From Hymenobacter mellowenesis (GTDB lineage Bacteria > Bacteroidota > Bacteroidia > Cytophagales > Hymenobacteraceae), in the NCBI RefSeq assembly GCF_030581005.1, contig NZ_JAUQSX010000013.1:124001-188000 (forward strand): 64,000 nucleotides of DNA, given 5' to 3'. Positions 1 through 8,253 of the stretch are shown in pieces. The notes under the pieces are model-generated. The model did no database searches, had not been told where the DNA came from, and was given only the letters and a program-made list of their open reading frames with translations. The translations under genes and the position numbers were made by a program. Numbering within the stretch: position 1 is the first letter of the stretch; each line of letters begins with the position of its first letter.

Positions 1-474
1 AAATACGTGGCGCGGCGACAGGAACATTACCGGCAGCGTGAGCAGAGTGGCTACGGGCTGGTTGTAAAAGCGGCCGGGCACGAGGCGCGGCAGGCGCCTG
101 ACGGCGGCCAGCGCAGCCGCGTCGCAGGCGGGGTTGAGGGACTGCACCACGGTGGCCTGCCGCCCCACGCCGCTCACCCCAATGACGACGCGCACGAACA
201 CGCGGCCCTCCACGCGGCCCTCGCGGACTTCGGCAGGCAACTGCACAAGCTTCTGCACGGCTTTCACCAACGCTACATTGCCCCCGCCGCCGGGCAGGGC
301 GGGCATTTGCTCTACCTGGCTGAATACTTGGGTGGTATCGACGGCGTACTGGCCGTAGAGCTGCGCGACGGCGGGGCGAGCCAGACCGGGCAATAGCAGG
401 AAAAGCAGCAGCGTGAGCCGCACCCCGGCGGGGTAGGCTAGGCGGCAAGCCGGTCTGAAAATGCGGGCATCCAT
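1..474 (-). CDS. TonB C-terminal-domain secreted protein, 3' end missing
   Basis: From an ATG at 474 the minus-strand frame stays open to the window edge, giving about 158 residues with no stop. Residues ~19-38 form a hydrophobic export signal ending near 'ARPAVAQ'. The rest resembles a TonB_C domain: 'FVRVVIGVSGVG', then 'AALAAVRRLPRLVPGR' and a final beta strand. The next gene upstream has the same plan, so the two look like tandem paralogs. There is no transmembrane anchor or Pro-rich spacer, so this is not a classical TonB; the protein is probably periplasmic with unknown function. The domain call is by pattern only. Confidence 0.6.
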   Translation of the reverse strand, partial: MDARIFRPACRLAYPAGVRLTLLLFLLLPGLARPAVAQLYGQYAVDTTQVFSQVEQMPALPGGGGNVALVKAVQKLVQLPAEVREGRVEGRVFVRVVIGVSGVGRQATVVQSLNPACDAAALAAVRRLPRLVPGRFYNQPVATLLTLPVMFLSPRHVF

Positions 475-527
475 ACCGCAAAGGTATTGCAGACGCAAAA
501 CGACGGGCAATACCTGCGCGGGGCCAG

Positions 528-989
528 CTATTGGGCCGCGGGCGGTGCTGCCACGGCAACTACGGGGAACACAATGGGCAGGCGCATCTGCACGGGCACG
601 CGCTGGCCCTGCTGCCGGCCGGGCAGCAGGCGCGGCATCTTCTGCACAGCCGCTAGCACCGCACCATCCGGCCCGCTGCCGATGCCGGTGTCAATATAGC
701 CATCCTTGAAAAGGCCATCGGCGCCAATGGTAAAGGCCACTACTACCCGACCCTTGCCACTTCTGGCCACGGCGGGATTGGTGCGCAGTATCGAGCGTTG
801 AATGCCTTCGATAAGGGCCTGGCTGCCCCCGCCCGTGGGCAGCTGCGGCAGCTGCTCCACGTTGGTGTACACCTTCGCGGGCTCGGTGGAGGTGCTGGAC
901 GAGGGCGCGCCCTGCGCGGCCACGGTAGCAGGAGCCGTTGGCGCAACGAAGCAGCTCAATACCAGCAAAGCAAAATGACGGGTTTTCAT
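528..989 (-). CDS. secreted TonB C-terminal-domain protein
   Basis: A 153-residue protein with an N-terminal signal sequence (about residues 1-25, ending 'TVAAQG') and a Ser/Thr-rich linker. A TonB_C-like domain follows at about residues 55-145, with 'GRVVVAFTIGADGLFKDG' and 'AVLAAVQKMPRLLPGRQQG'. Stand-alone TonB_C proteins are common in Bacteroidota and usually lack a defined role. The ATG at 989 directly precedes the signal peptide. It is paralogous to the partial gene at 1-474, from which it is separated by 53 nt in the same direction, so co-transcription is likely. Confidence 0.65.
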   Translation of the reverse strand: MKTRHFALLVLSCFVAPTAPATVAAQGAPSSSTSTEPAKVYTNVEQLPQLPTGGGSQALIEGIQRSILRTNPAVARSGKGRVVVAFTIGADGLFKDGYIDTGIGSGPDGAVLAAVQKMPRLLPGRQQGQRVPVQMRLPIVFPVVAVAAPPAAQ

Positions 990-1025
990 GGCAAGGCCAA
1001 GGGGCGGTTTGAACTGGCAGAAAAA

Positions 1026-1125
1026 GGATTAGAGACGCAATGTTTTGCGTCTCGTCGGCCGCGCCGTTTGAGTGTCGGGCGGGCATCGTTCAACGACGAG
1101 ACGCAGAATATTGCGTCTCTAATCC
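1026..1125. repeat. nested inverted repeat, AGAGACGCAA family, copy 1
   Basis: Two arms of about 32 nt (1026-1057 and 1094-1125) are inverted copies with two mismatches. Each arm holds its own small hairpin, with AGACGCAA facing TTGCGTCT or a close variant. A related element lies at 9541-9648. It sits between two minus-strand genes, just downstream of the penicillin-acylase stop codon. Confidence 0.75.
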
Positions 1126-1133
1126 ATAATAAC

Positions 1134-3587
1134 TTATTGGCCTTGCAAGGTCCAGGCCGTGGACACGCGCGGATGGGCCTCCTGCACCGAGCGCAGAAAC
1201 ACCAGCTCGTCGAGCTGACCAACGCGCCAGGTTTCCAGCATATTGTTGTAGAAGGGCGAGCCGGGGTTGCCGCTCTGCCCGCCGGGGTACACGCCGTAGG
1301 CGCGCACCTGCGGGCCCAGGGCCACCACCATGCGCCAGCTGGGGCCGTTGCGCTCCGAAGTGGCGTTCACGATGCCCGCGCCGCCGCCGCAGTCCACGTC
1401 CATCTGCCCGAAGCCGGGGAGCTGGAGCAGGTGCAGAATGTCGGTGCTTTTCTGGCTGGCCCAGCGCCACTTGGGCGAGAGCGGCCCGAACTTGCGGGTG
1501 AGCGAGTCGGTGGCGAAGCGCAGGCTTTGCAGCGCCAGCTGCGGCAGCGTTTCCTTGGCCGGCGTGCGCCGGTCGTCAATCCACGGCGAAGTTGGTTCGC
1601 TTAGAATCAGGTTGTTGGTGCGGTCGCGGGCGGGGTAGCGGTAGGCCGGGCCGGTGGGGTCGGTGGGGAAGTCGTCGTCCCAGAGGCGCTTCACTAGGTC
1701 ATTATACCAGAGGTTGAACACGCTGGGCCCGATGGCGTCGGCGGTGTACTGGTAGCGCCAGCGGCGCATTTCGGCCAGCACCCGGCCTTCAGGCGAGTCG
1801 GGAGTGGGCGGCGCGGCGCCGGCCGCTGGCTCGCTCACCAAGGCCAGCATTCGCGGCAGAATGAGCTGGGCGTTGAGGTCGAGCACGTCGTTCTGGAGCT
1901 GGCGCAGACTGTCGGGCGTCACCTGCGTCATGGCGGCCAGGCGCTCGTTGATGCGGTGGCCGCGCTCGTAGTTGGCGTAGGTCCAGTTCAGGTAATAGGG
2001 ATAGTCGGGCCCGGCCGAAAACTGGTTGGCCGAGCTCACGAAGCCGCGCGCCGGGTTCTTCACGTGCGGGTTCTGGGCGGCCGGAATCCAGCCTTGCCAG
2101 TCGTAGGCCGGGTCGGTGCCGTCGAGGATGAACTTGCCCTGGTCGCGCCATTTCAGCGGGAATCGGCCGTTGGGCCAGATGGCAATATCCTTTTCATTAT
2201 CAGCGAAAATGAAGTTCTGGGCCGGCGAGCCCCATGTAGTCAGTGCAGCCGTGTAGTCGGCGTAGGTGCGGGCCCGGTTGAGCCGGTAGAGCGTCATGAT
2301 TTCGTCGGCGCCGTCGTGGGCCGTCCAGCGCATGGCGTGGGCAATGGGCGTCTGGTTCAGGAAAGGCTTTTCAGGCTTGTCGTACACCACCGGACCGTGG
2401 TGGGTGTAGAGCACGGTATCGAGCCGGTCGGGCTGGCCGCGCACCTTGATGCGCTCCACCACGCGGCGCACCGGCTTCCAGCGGCCGTCGTGCCAGTATT
2501 CGCGCTGGGTGTTGTCCTTGAATTTCAGCTGGTAGAAGTCGAGCACGTCGGCCGCCACGTTGGTCACGCCCCAGGTCGCGTTTTCATTGAAGCCGATGAT
2601 AACCGTGGGCGCGCCCGGAATGGTGACGCCGTACACGTTCACGCCCGGCGCGCTCAGCTGAATCTGGTACCAGATGCTGGGTAGGTTGAGTTGCAAATGC
2701 GGGTCGTTGGCCAGCAACGGGTAGCCGGAGGCCGACTTCGCGCCGCTCACCGCGAAGTTGTTGGAGCCCAGCTCGGCGTCGGGCTCGTCACGCAGCTGCT
2801 GGGCCGCGTAAGCCGCCTCAAACGACTTCGGCACCGGCGGCGCGGCCAGCGGCTTGAAATCCAGCGGTGTGCCCACCGGCACAATGGGGTCTTCGCGGGT
2901 GGGGTAGTCCGGAAACAGGTCCTTGGTCACGGCCGGGCCGTACTTGCGCAGGATGTTGCTCATGCGCAAATCGTCGGTGCGTCCGCTCAGGTCCCAGGCC
3001 ATGTACTTGAGCAGCAGCGCACATTTCAGCGGCTCCCAGGGCTCGGGCTGGTAGTCGAGCAGCTTGTACTCAAACGGCAGCGTCTTGGGGCTGAGCTGAC
3101 CTATATAAGCATTCACGCCGTCCGAATACGAGGTGAGCACCGTGCGCGTGGTGGGGTCGGCCATCATCGTCTTCAGCGAGTTTGCCGCGCCGAAGGGCAG
3201 GCCCATGCGCCGGAAAAACTGGTCGGTTTCGAGCCGGGCCGGGCCCACGATTTCGGCCAACCGGCCGGCGGCCACGTGGGTCACGAAATCCATCTGCCAG
3301 AGCCGGTCGCGGGCCGTGAGGTAGCCTTGGGCGAAGTACAGGTCGTGGTCGTTTTGGGCGAAGACGTGCGGCACGCGGTGGTCGTCGTAGCGCACCGTCA
3401 CGGGGGCCTGCAGGCCGGGCAGGGCCAGCGTCTGCTGGGCCGGGAAGTCGCCAGCCACCTCGCCGTTTTGCCAGAAGCCGCGGTAGGGGCTCAGCAGCTT
3501 GCCAAACGGCGGCACCGTGCCATGCGGCGTGTTCAGCGCCCACACGAGCGTGAGGCTGGCGGCCAGGGCCAACAGGGCTTTAAGCAT
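1134..3587 (-). CDS. penicillin acylase family Ntn hydrolase
   Basis: An 817-residue protein with an N-terminal hydrophobic segment (residues 3-18), so exported or membrane-anchored. The family makes one precursor that cuts itself before a Ser which becomes the beta-chain N-terminal nucleophile. Here 'ELGSNNFAVSG' puts that Ser at residue ~275, after an alpha-chain region containing 'ARDRLWQMDF'. The beta chain contains 'NENATWGVTNV' and a C-terminal 'GQSGNPGSPFYNN', both typical. Family members hydrolyse amide bonds of penicillins, acyl-homoserine lactones and similar substrates; the substrate cannot be read from sequence. The ATG at 3587 is chosen because the upstream extension to 3638 is encoded by intergenic repeat. 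Confidence 0.9.
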   Translation of the reverse strand: MLKALLALAASLTLVWALNTPHGTVPPFGKLLSPYRGFWQNGEVAGDFPAQQTLALPGLQAPVTVRYDDHRVPHVFAQNDHDLYFAQGYLTARDRLWQMDFVTHVAAGRLAEIVGPARLETDQFFRRMGLPFGAANSLKTMMADPTTRTVLTSYSDGVNAYIGQLSPKTLPFEYKLLDYQPEPWEPLKCALLLKYMAWDLSGRTDDLRMSNILRKYGPAVTKDLFPDYPTREDPIVPVGTPLDFKPLAAPPVPKSFEAAYAAQQLRDEPDAELGSNNFAVSGAKSASGYPLLANDPHLQLNLPSIWYQIQLSAPGVNVYGVTIPGAPTVIIGFNENATWGVTNVAADVLDFYQLKFKDNTQREYWHDGRWKPVRRVVERIKVRGQPDRLDTVLYTHHGPVVYDKPEKPFLNQTPIAHAMRWTAHDGADEIMTLYRLNRARTYADYTAALTTWGSPAQNFIFADNEKDIAIWPNGRFPLKWRDQGKFILDGTDPAYDWQGWIPAAQNPHVKNPARGFVSSANQFSAGPDYPYYLNWTYANYERGHRINERLAAMTQVTPDSLRQLQNDVLDLNAQLILPRMLALVSEPAAGAAPPTPDSPEGRVLAEMRRWRYQYTADAIGPSVFNLWYNDLVKRLWDDDFPTDPTGPAYRYPARDRTNNLILSEPTSPWIDDRRTPAKETLPQLALQSLRFATDSLTRKFGPLSPKWRWASQKSTDILHLLQLPGFGQMDVDCGGGAGIVNATSERNGPSWRMVVALGPQVRAYGVYPGGQSGNPGSPFYNNMLETWRVGQLDELVFLRSVQEAHPRVSTAWTLQGQ

Positions 3588-3590
3588 GTT

Positions 3591-3752
3591 CGTTGTCAGT
3601 TGCTGGTTGTCAGTTGTTAGGTCGCTGGCCAAAAGCAAAGGCCAATTAACGACAATGTCGCCAATTGGCCTTCACCTAATGGTGTAGCGTCAACTCAACA
3701 ACCGCTTTCTAGGCAAGCGGCCTAACAACTGACAACTAAAAACAAACAACTA
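3591..3752. repeat. word-type composite palindrome A
   Basis: Imperfect inverted arms made of iterated 'GTTGTCAGTTG' words (3591-3621) face 'CTAACAACTGACAAC' words (3721-3752). Inside is a second hairpin, GGCCAATT (3640-3647) with AATTGGCC (3663-3670). It lies between rlpA and the penicillin-acylase gene, reaching almost to the start codon of one and the stop codon of the other. Confidence 0.75.
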
Positions 3753-3755
3753 AAC

Positions 3756-4640
3756 TCATCGGAGCGCCACCTCGCGCACCAGCCCGCCGATGCCCCAGAC
3801 GAGCAGCTGCTGACGCACGGCTTCGGCCTCGGGCTTCTCTCCGAACTGGCCCACGAGCACGCGGCTGCGCTGGCGGCCATCGAGCAAATCCTGCGACACC
3901 TCCACTTTCAGGTCGGGCATCAGGGACTTGATGCGGGCCTGCACAGCCACGGCGTTGGCCGCATCCACAAACGAGCCAGCCTGGATGAGGAACCCGGCGG
4001 GGCAGCTCACCACTTCGGCAGCGGTTACCACCTGGCCTTTGGTGAGTGTGGAAGCGGCAATGAGGGCGCCGTGCGCATCTACCGAAGCCGAATCAGACAG
4101 TACGGCCGGGCTGGCCGGAATCGAGTAGGTAGTGAAGGCGGCGTCGGGGTTGGGGTCGGCGGCGAAGAGGGCGGCCAAGTTTTCGGGGGTGGTGGCGGGG
4201 CCCAGGGGCGTTTCGTCGGCCACCACTTCGGCTACCACGGTGGCGGCGCCGCACTCGGTGATGCCCAGCGGGCGGGCGGCAATTTCCGAAAGGTCGAGGA
4301 TGCGCTGGTGACGGAAGGGGCCGCGGTCCGAAACGCGCACCACCACCGATTTGCCGTTTTTCACGTTTGTGACGCGCAGCCGGGTGCCGAAGGGCAGGGT
4401 TTTGTGGGCGCAGGTGTATTTGAAGCGGTTGTAACGCTCGCCGCTGGTCGTTTTCCGTCCCTGAAACTGACTGCCATACCAGGAGGCCCGGCCGCGCAGC
4501 ACGGTGGTGCGGGCGCTAGGGGCGGAAGCTGCGTTGGTGGTGCCACCGGTGGTGGCGTGCGCCGGAGCGCTCAGAAACGACAGCAGAAAGAAGAAGCAAC
4601 TGGAAAGGACGAGTACAGTAGAGCGGCGAAATAAAATCAT
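3756..4640 (-). CDS. rlpA: septal ring lytic transglycosylase RlpA family protein with SPOR domain
   Basis: A 294-residue exported protein. Residues ~1-30 are a signal peptide. A double-psi beta-barrel (about residues 50-140) carries the RlpA hallmarks 'GRASWYGSQFQGRKTTSGE', 'TLPFGTRLRVTN' and 'VVRVSDRGPF'; the Asp in the last motif matches the catalytic Asp of RlpA. The C-terminal ~80 residues ('FLIQAGSFVDAANA', 'VLVGQFGEKPEAEAV') are a SPOR domain, which binds denuded septal peptidoglycan. The expected role is cleaving glycan strands at the division site. The ATG at 4640 gives a clean signal peptide and follows a TATGTTTG promoter box. Confidence 0.9.
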   Translation of the reverse strand: MILFRRSTVLVLSSCFFFLLSFLSAPAHATTGGTTNAASAPSARTTVLRGRASWYGSQFQGRKTTSGERYNRFKYTCAHKTLPFGTRLRVTNVKNGKSVVVRVSDRGPFRHQRILDLSEIAARPLGITECGAATVVAEVVADETPLGPATTPENLAALFAADPNPDAAFTTYSIPASPAVLSDSASVDAHGALIAASTLTKGQVVTAAEVVSCPAGFLIQAGSFVDAANAVAVQARIKSLMPDLKVEVSQDLLDGRQRSRVLVGQFGEKPEAEAVRQQLLVWGIGGLVREVALR

Positions 4641-4664
4641 GCGTTTTGCAGATGGTGAGCAAAA

Positions 4665-4672
4665 CAAACATA
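4665..4672 (-). promoter_or_regulatory. -7 promoter box for rlpA
   Basis: TATGTTTG on the minus strand matches the Bacteroidota -7 consensus TAnnTTTG and lies 24 nt before the rlpA ATG. A TTG at 4689-4691 could be the -33 element, but the 16-nt spacing is short. Confidence 0.5.
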
Positions 4673-4974
4673 GGGCTACCCGCCGGGGCAATTGCTAAGT
4701 TTCCCATCCTGCTACCAAGCCAATTGGTCAAAAAATTGTCCTTTTTCCATAAAACTTGCATTTAATTAATCTTCATGTTGGCCCGAAAAGTAGCCGTGAG
4801 GTTGTCTCAAACTATATTTTGCCGAAACCGGGTCAATCCATTGCGCAGGTGCAAAAATTAGATTATGCGACGGGTATAAAATTTGGGCATTGGCCGCCCG
4901 GCTATCTCCGAAACCCGGTTGCAAAAGTCCGGTTTTATTCGTAAGTGCAGTGCCGGCTGCCGGGGCCCAAACCG

Positions 4975-4982
4975 TACCTTTG
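4975..4982 (+). promoter_or_regulatory. -7 promoter box almost touching the start codon
   Basis: TACCTTTG matches TAnnTTTG exactly and ends 4 nt before the ATG of the DUF72 gene. Transcription from it would start at or within a base or two of the ATG, giving a leaderless mRNA. No clear -33 TTG at ideal spacing is seen. Confidence 0.55.
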
Positions 4983-4986
4983 TCCC

Positions 4987-5907
4987 ATGGATTTTGGCCG
5001 CCTGCCCGACCTGCGCTACGTTGATTTTCGGCTGCCGCCCGACCACCCCGAGACGGCCCGCGTGCTGGCCAAGGCCCGCGCCACGCAGCCCGCGCCCGCC
5101 CGCCTGCACGTGGGCTGCCCCATCTGGACCAACAAGGAGTGGCTGGGCAGCTACTTCCCCGCTGGCATCAAGGAGCCCGATTACCTGCACTACTACGCGC
5201 AGCAATTCAATAGCATCGAGCTGAATACCACCCACTACCGCATTCCGGATGCGGTTACGGTACGCCGCTGGCGCGAGGCCGTGGGGCCGGGTTTCAAGTT
5301 TTGCCCCAAGCTGCCGCGCAGCATCAGCCACGAGCGGGAGCTGTTTCAGGCCGACGACCTGGTGGTGACCACGGCGCGGGCATTCGAGGGGCTGGGTGAA
5401 AACCTGGGCTGGGCATTCCTGCAGCTGCCGCCGCACTTCGGCCCCGAGCACTTGCCGCGGCTGGAGCGTTTCCTGCTCGACTTTCCCGAAACCGTGCCGC
5501 TGGCCGTGGAGCTGCGCCACCCGCGCTGGTACGCCGACCACGGCCTGGCCGACGCCGTATTCGCCACCTTCGAAGCCCTGAACAAAACCCTGGTGATAAC
5601 CGACGTGGCCGGCCGGCGCGACGTTCTGCCCATGCGCCTGACCACGCCCGTGGCCTTCATTCGTTTCAACGGCCATGGCCTGCACAGCACCGACTACCAG
5701 CGCGCCGACGCCTGGGCCGAACGCTTGGCCGCCTGGGTAGCCCAGGGTATCCACGACATCTACTTCTTCATTCACCAGAAGGACGTACGCCACGCCCCAG
5801 TGTTCGCCCAATACTTATTGGAGAAGGTGCGCCTGCTGACCGGTATTGTGGTGCCGCCGCCGTTCATCATCCCACAGCCGGTGCAGGGCAATTTGTTTGG
5901 GTTTTAA
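4987..5907 (+). CDS. DUF72 domain-containing protein (YecE-like)
   Basis: A 306-residue cytoplasmic protein of the DUF72 TIM-barrel family. Recognisable stretches are 'HVGCPIWTNKEWLGSYFP', 'YYAQQFNSIELNTTHYRIP', 'FKFCPKLPRSISHE' and 'LAVELRHPRWY', in the usual order. The biochemical role of the family is not established. The ATG at 4987 is preferred over an upstream one at 4945 because a TACCTTTG box ends 4 nt before it and family similarity begins shortly after. Confidence 0.88.
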   Translation: MDFGRLPDLRYVDFRLPPDHPETARVLAKARATQPAPARLHVGCPIWTNKEWLGSYFPAGIKEPDYLHYYAQQFNSIELNTTHYRIPDAVTVRRWREAVGPGFKFCPKLPRSISHERELFQADDLVVTTARAFEGLGENLGWAFLQLPPHFGPEHLPRLERFLLDFPETVPLAVELRHPRWYADHGLADAVFATFEALNKTLVITDVAGRRDVLPMRLTTPVAFIRFNGHGLHSTDYQRADAWAERLAAWVAQGIHDIYFFIHQKDVRHAPVFAQYLLEKVRLLTGIVVPPPFIIPQPVQGNLFGF

Positions 5908-5928
5908 CAGGGCTTTTCAATGCGCTAA

Positions 5929-5980
5929 AACGTCATGTCGAGCGCACGCGAGATGTCTCGGCTGCGCTCGACATGACGTT
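5929..5980. repeat. REP-like palindrome 1 (short form)
   Basis: Perfect 18-nt arms, 5929-5946 and 5963-5980, of the type AACGTCATGTCGAGCGCA. It lies between the convergent DUF72 and GDSL-esterase genes and may stop transcription from both. Shorter than the other family members. Confidence 0.8.
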
Positions 5981-5994
5981 CTGTTTGAAACTCG

Positions 5995-6585
5995 TCAGGA
6001 ACTGACAGGCTGCGCCAGCAGCGGGCCCAGCACCTGCCACACGTTTTCGGCCAGGATTTTCTGGCCGGCGGGGTTGGGGTGCACGCCGTCGGGCAGGTTG
6101 AGTTCGCGGCGGCCCAGCACGCCTTGCAGCAGGAAGGGCACAAAGGGCAGGCTATTTTTCTCGGCCAGGGTACGGAACAGGGCTTTGAACTCGGCCGCAT
6201 AGTGAGCGAGGCGGTGGCCGCCGAGCGGGCCCAGGTCGAAGGGGAATTCGAGGCCAGCCAGCACGATTTGGGCCTGCGGATACTGGCGGCGCACGGCGTC
6301 GATGATGAACTGCAGGTTCTGGGTGGTTTCGCGCACTGGGATGCCGCGGATGCCGTCGTTGGCCCCCAGAGCTAGCACGAATACATCGACCGGGTGGCGG
6401 GCCAGTACCGAGGCCAGGCGCTGCCGGCCGCCGGCGCTGGTTTCGCCGCTCACGCCGTAGTTGTAGGCTTTATAGGAAAGGGTTTGCTCGTCGAGGCGCT
6501 GCTGGAGTAACGCGGGGAAACTTTCGGAAGCGCGCAGGCCGTGGCCCGCGGTGAGGCTGTCGCCGAAGAAGATGATGTTTTTCAT
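5995..6585 (-). CDS. SGNH/GDSL esterase, TesA-like
   Basis: A 196-residue protein with all four SGNH blocks: 'FFGDSLTAGHG' (block I, nucleophile Ser), 'YGVSGETSAGG' (block II), 'LALGANDG' (block III, catalytic-site Asn) and 'DGVHPNPAGQ' (block V, Asp and His). Order and spacing match E. coli TesA, a thioesterase I/lysophospholipase/arylesterase. There is no obvious signal peptide from the ATG at 6585, unlike periplasmic TesA, so it may be cytoplasmic. It is flanked by REP-like palindromes on both sides. Confidence 0.88.
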   Translation of the reverse strand: MKNIIFFGDSLTAGHGLRASESFPALLQQRLDEQTLSYKAYNYGVSGETSAGGRQRLASVLARHPVDVFVLALGANDGIRGIPVRETTQNLQFIIDAVRRQYPQAQIVLAGLEFPFDLGPLGGHRLAHYAAEFKALFRTLAEKNSLPFVPFLLQGVLGRRELNLPDGVHPNPAGQKILAENVWQVLGPLLAQPVSS

Positions 6586-6660
6586 ATTGTGCTGTTTCAA
6601 CAGCACGGAGGCCGTTTTCGTGCCCGTCAGGGTGGGCTGTTTGGGAAGATGGAATGCTGG

Positions 6661-6767
6661 AAAAAGGCCGTCATGCTGAGCGTAGCCGAAGCATCTCTAC
6701 CGCGAGAGTAAACGAGTTACTTGCGCGGTAGAGATGCTTCGGCTACGCTCAGCATGACGGCCTTTTT
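6661..6767. repeat. REP-like palindrome 2 (44-nt perfect arms)
   Basis: Arms 6661-6704 and 6724-6767 are perfect inverted copies containing GTCATGCTGAGC and GAAGCATCTC, with a 19-nt loop. This is the longest perfect copy of the family in the window. The outer AAAAAGGCC/GGCCTTTTT ends would also act as a bidirectional terminator. Confidence 0.9.
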
Positions 6768-6794
6768 ATCCTTGAAAAACCCAGTAGTCCCAGC

Positions 6795-7097
6795 CTACTC
6801 CACCACTTCCAGGATGGTGCGGAACGAGACGTACTTGCCCGCGAAATGCTTTTCCATATCCGCCCGAAGAGCCGGGGCGCAGATGTTCTGGTAGTCTTCA
6901 AGCTGCTCCAGGCCGATGCAATAGTATTGCGCGGCGTAGGTGATGCCGCCCTCTTCCTCGTTGAGCAGGCGCAGGAGCTGGCTTTTGAGGAAAAAGCCGG
7001 TTTCCATCACCTCGGGCATGTGGGTGGTGCGCATGTAGTCGAGCCATTCCTCGGCGGCGGAGGGCTCAAGGCTGCTGGTGACGTTGTAGAGAATCAT
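6795..7097 (-). CDS. DUF4286 family protein
   Basis: A 100-residue soluble protein starting 'MILYNVTSSLEP', with 'WLDYMRTTHMPEVMETG' and a C-terminal 'FAGKYVSFRTILEVVE', fitting the small Bacteroidota family DUF4286 (a dimeric alpha/beta-barrel-like fold; function unknown). The ATG at 7097 is chosen because an in-frame upstream extension to 7178 is encoded by low-complexity intergenic repeat. Confidence 0.8.
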   Translation of the reverse strand: MILYNVTSSLEPSAAEEWLDYMRTTHMPEVMETGFFLKSQLLRLLNEEEGGITYAAQYYCIGLEQLEDYQNICAPALRADMEKHFAGKYVSFRTILEVVE

Positions 7098-7100
7098 ACT

Positions 7101-7198
7101 TCGTATGGTGGATTGGTGGGGTGGTGGATTGGTGGATTGCGTGGGGTGGTGACGCAAGGGCATCGTCCACCATTCCACTAATCCGCTAATCCACTAAA
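7101..7198. repeat. word-type composite palindrome B
   Basis: Iterated 'GGTGGATTGGTGG' words on the left face 'CCACTAATCCGCTAATCCAC' on the right as an imperfect inverted repeat. It fills the gap between the DUF4286 start codon and the stop codon of the DUF6526-like gene. Confidence 0.65.
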
Positions 7199-7645
7199 TC
7201 AAACGCGCATGGCGTCGAACTGAAAATCGGTGATACGGGCCTGAATATCTTTGGGTAAAAGCTTTTCCGACGCAGCGGCCTGGGCCAAGGCGGGCAACTC
7301 GGCATCGCCGGCCAGACGCAGGCTCAGGATTTGAGGGAGGGTGAGCTGTTTTTCGAGGGACGCGAAGCGCTGGCCGCTCACTTCAAAATAGCGCTGGCGC
7401 ACCTCGAGCCGGCAGATGCGGTCCTGCAATTGCAGGGCGTAGTGCTGGCGCAGCATCACGAGCACGCCCAAGCCGATGACGGCCAGCGCGGCCACCGTGA
7501 ACCACAGGCGGGCAATCTGGTCGTCGTCGCCGGCCACTTTGGTATAGCGCAGTACGGCGTAGCCAGCCATGAGCAGGGCTAGGGGCAGCAGCACGAAATG
7601 GTGCCACGGGTAATACATGGTGGTGTTTTTGGTGGGGGTGGCCAT
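7199..7645 (-). CDS. DUF6526-like two-TM membrane protein
   Basis: A 148-residue protein with two adjacent transmembrane segments (about residues 16-32 and 48-64), then a soluble C-terminal part with a predicted helix ('QHYALQLQDRICRLEVRQRY'). The layout recalls the Bacteroidota family DUF6526, known from sequence only. No catalytic motif is visible. It is followed by DUF4286 in the same direction, but with a repeat between them. Confidence 0.65.
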   Translation of the reverse strand: MATPTKNTTMYYPWHHFVLLPLALLMAGYAVLRYTKVAGDDDQIARLWFTVAALAVIGLGVLVMLRQHYALQLQDRICRLEVRQRYFEVSGQRFASLEKQLTLPQILSLRLAGDAELPALAQAAASEKLLPKDIQARITDFQFDAMRV

Positions 7646-7703
7646 GCGGAAGGGGGCGTTTGAGGGAGGCGAAAGTAGGGGAGAGAGGCGGAAAGCCGGG
7701 CAA

Positions 7704-7730
7704 TAAAAAACTCCGGCCGGAGCCGGAGTC
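7704..7730 (-). terminator. rho-independent terminator
   Basis: Stem ACTCCGGC (7710-7717) with GCCGGAGT (7722-7729), followed on the minus strand by a run of T. It lies downstream of the exported coiled-coil gene at 7762. Confidence 0.8.
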
Positions 7731-7761
7731 TTTCAGTAGATACGACGCGCTGGGGGCGTGG

Positions 7762-8169
7762 TTACTTCATTTCCTTGGCACGTTTTTTTTCGGCCTTGGC
7801 CATGTCGCGGGCGGCGCGCTCCTGCTTCTTGGCTTCGGAAGCGGCCTGGCGCTGCTCTTTGAGCTGGGCTTTCTGGGCTTTTTCCTGCTGACGCTGCTCG
7901 CGGAGCTGCTTCTTCAGGTCGCTTTGCTGGTTGGCGTTGTCTTTGAGCTGGCTGCGGGTGTCGCGGGCGGCCTGGTCGGAGTTGTTGGTTTGCTGCTTCT
8001 GGGCCTCGTAGGTGGCTTTGGCGTCGGCAGCGCGTTGGGCCTGCTGCTCGGGGGTGAGCGGCGTGGCCATGGCCGGGTCGGCGGTGGGGGCCGGAGTGGT
8101 TTGGGCTGAGGCGGTAAAAGTGCTGGCTACGGCGGCGAACAGGGCAGCCGCGAAAAGGAGAGATTTCAT
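7762..8169 (-). CDS. exported, highly charged coiled-coil protein
   Basis: A 135-residue protein. Residues 1-22 are a clear signal peptide ('MKSLLFAAALFAAVASTFTA'), then a Pro/Thr-rich linker, then a long Gln/Lys/Arg/Glu/Ala-rich stretch (about residues 45-135) that reads as one continuous helix or coiled coil. I recognise no domain. It is probably periplasmic and monocistronic, with its own terminator. Confidence 0.7.
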   Translation of the reverse strand: MKSLLFAAALFAAVASTFTASAQTTPAPTADPAMATPLTPEQQAQRAADAKATYEAQKQQTNNSDQAARDTRSQLKDNANQQSDLKKQLREQRQQEKAQKAQLKEQRQAASEAKKQERAARDMAKAEKKRAKEMK

Positions 8170-8253
8170 GGGAGGGAAGTGAATCAGCTACCTGCTGACT
8201 GCTCCCTCAAACGCAGGGCCGGGGCGGAAGTTGGAATTTGATTTTCAATTCCT

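Larger units (their letters stand above)
4641..4986. other. divergent AT-rich intergenic region
   Basis: About 345 nt between rlpA (minus) and the DUF72 gene (plus), with no convincing gene. It is more AT-rich than its neighbours and holds promoter-like boxes at both ends (4665-4672 and 4975-4982). I see no terminator or long repeat; the short open frames lack coding character. Confidence 0.6.
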
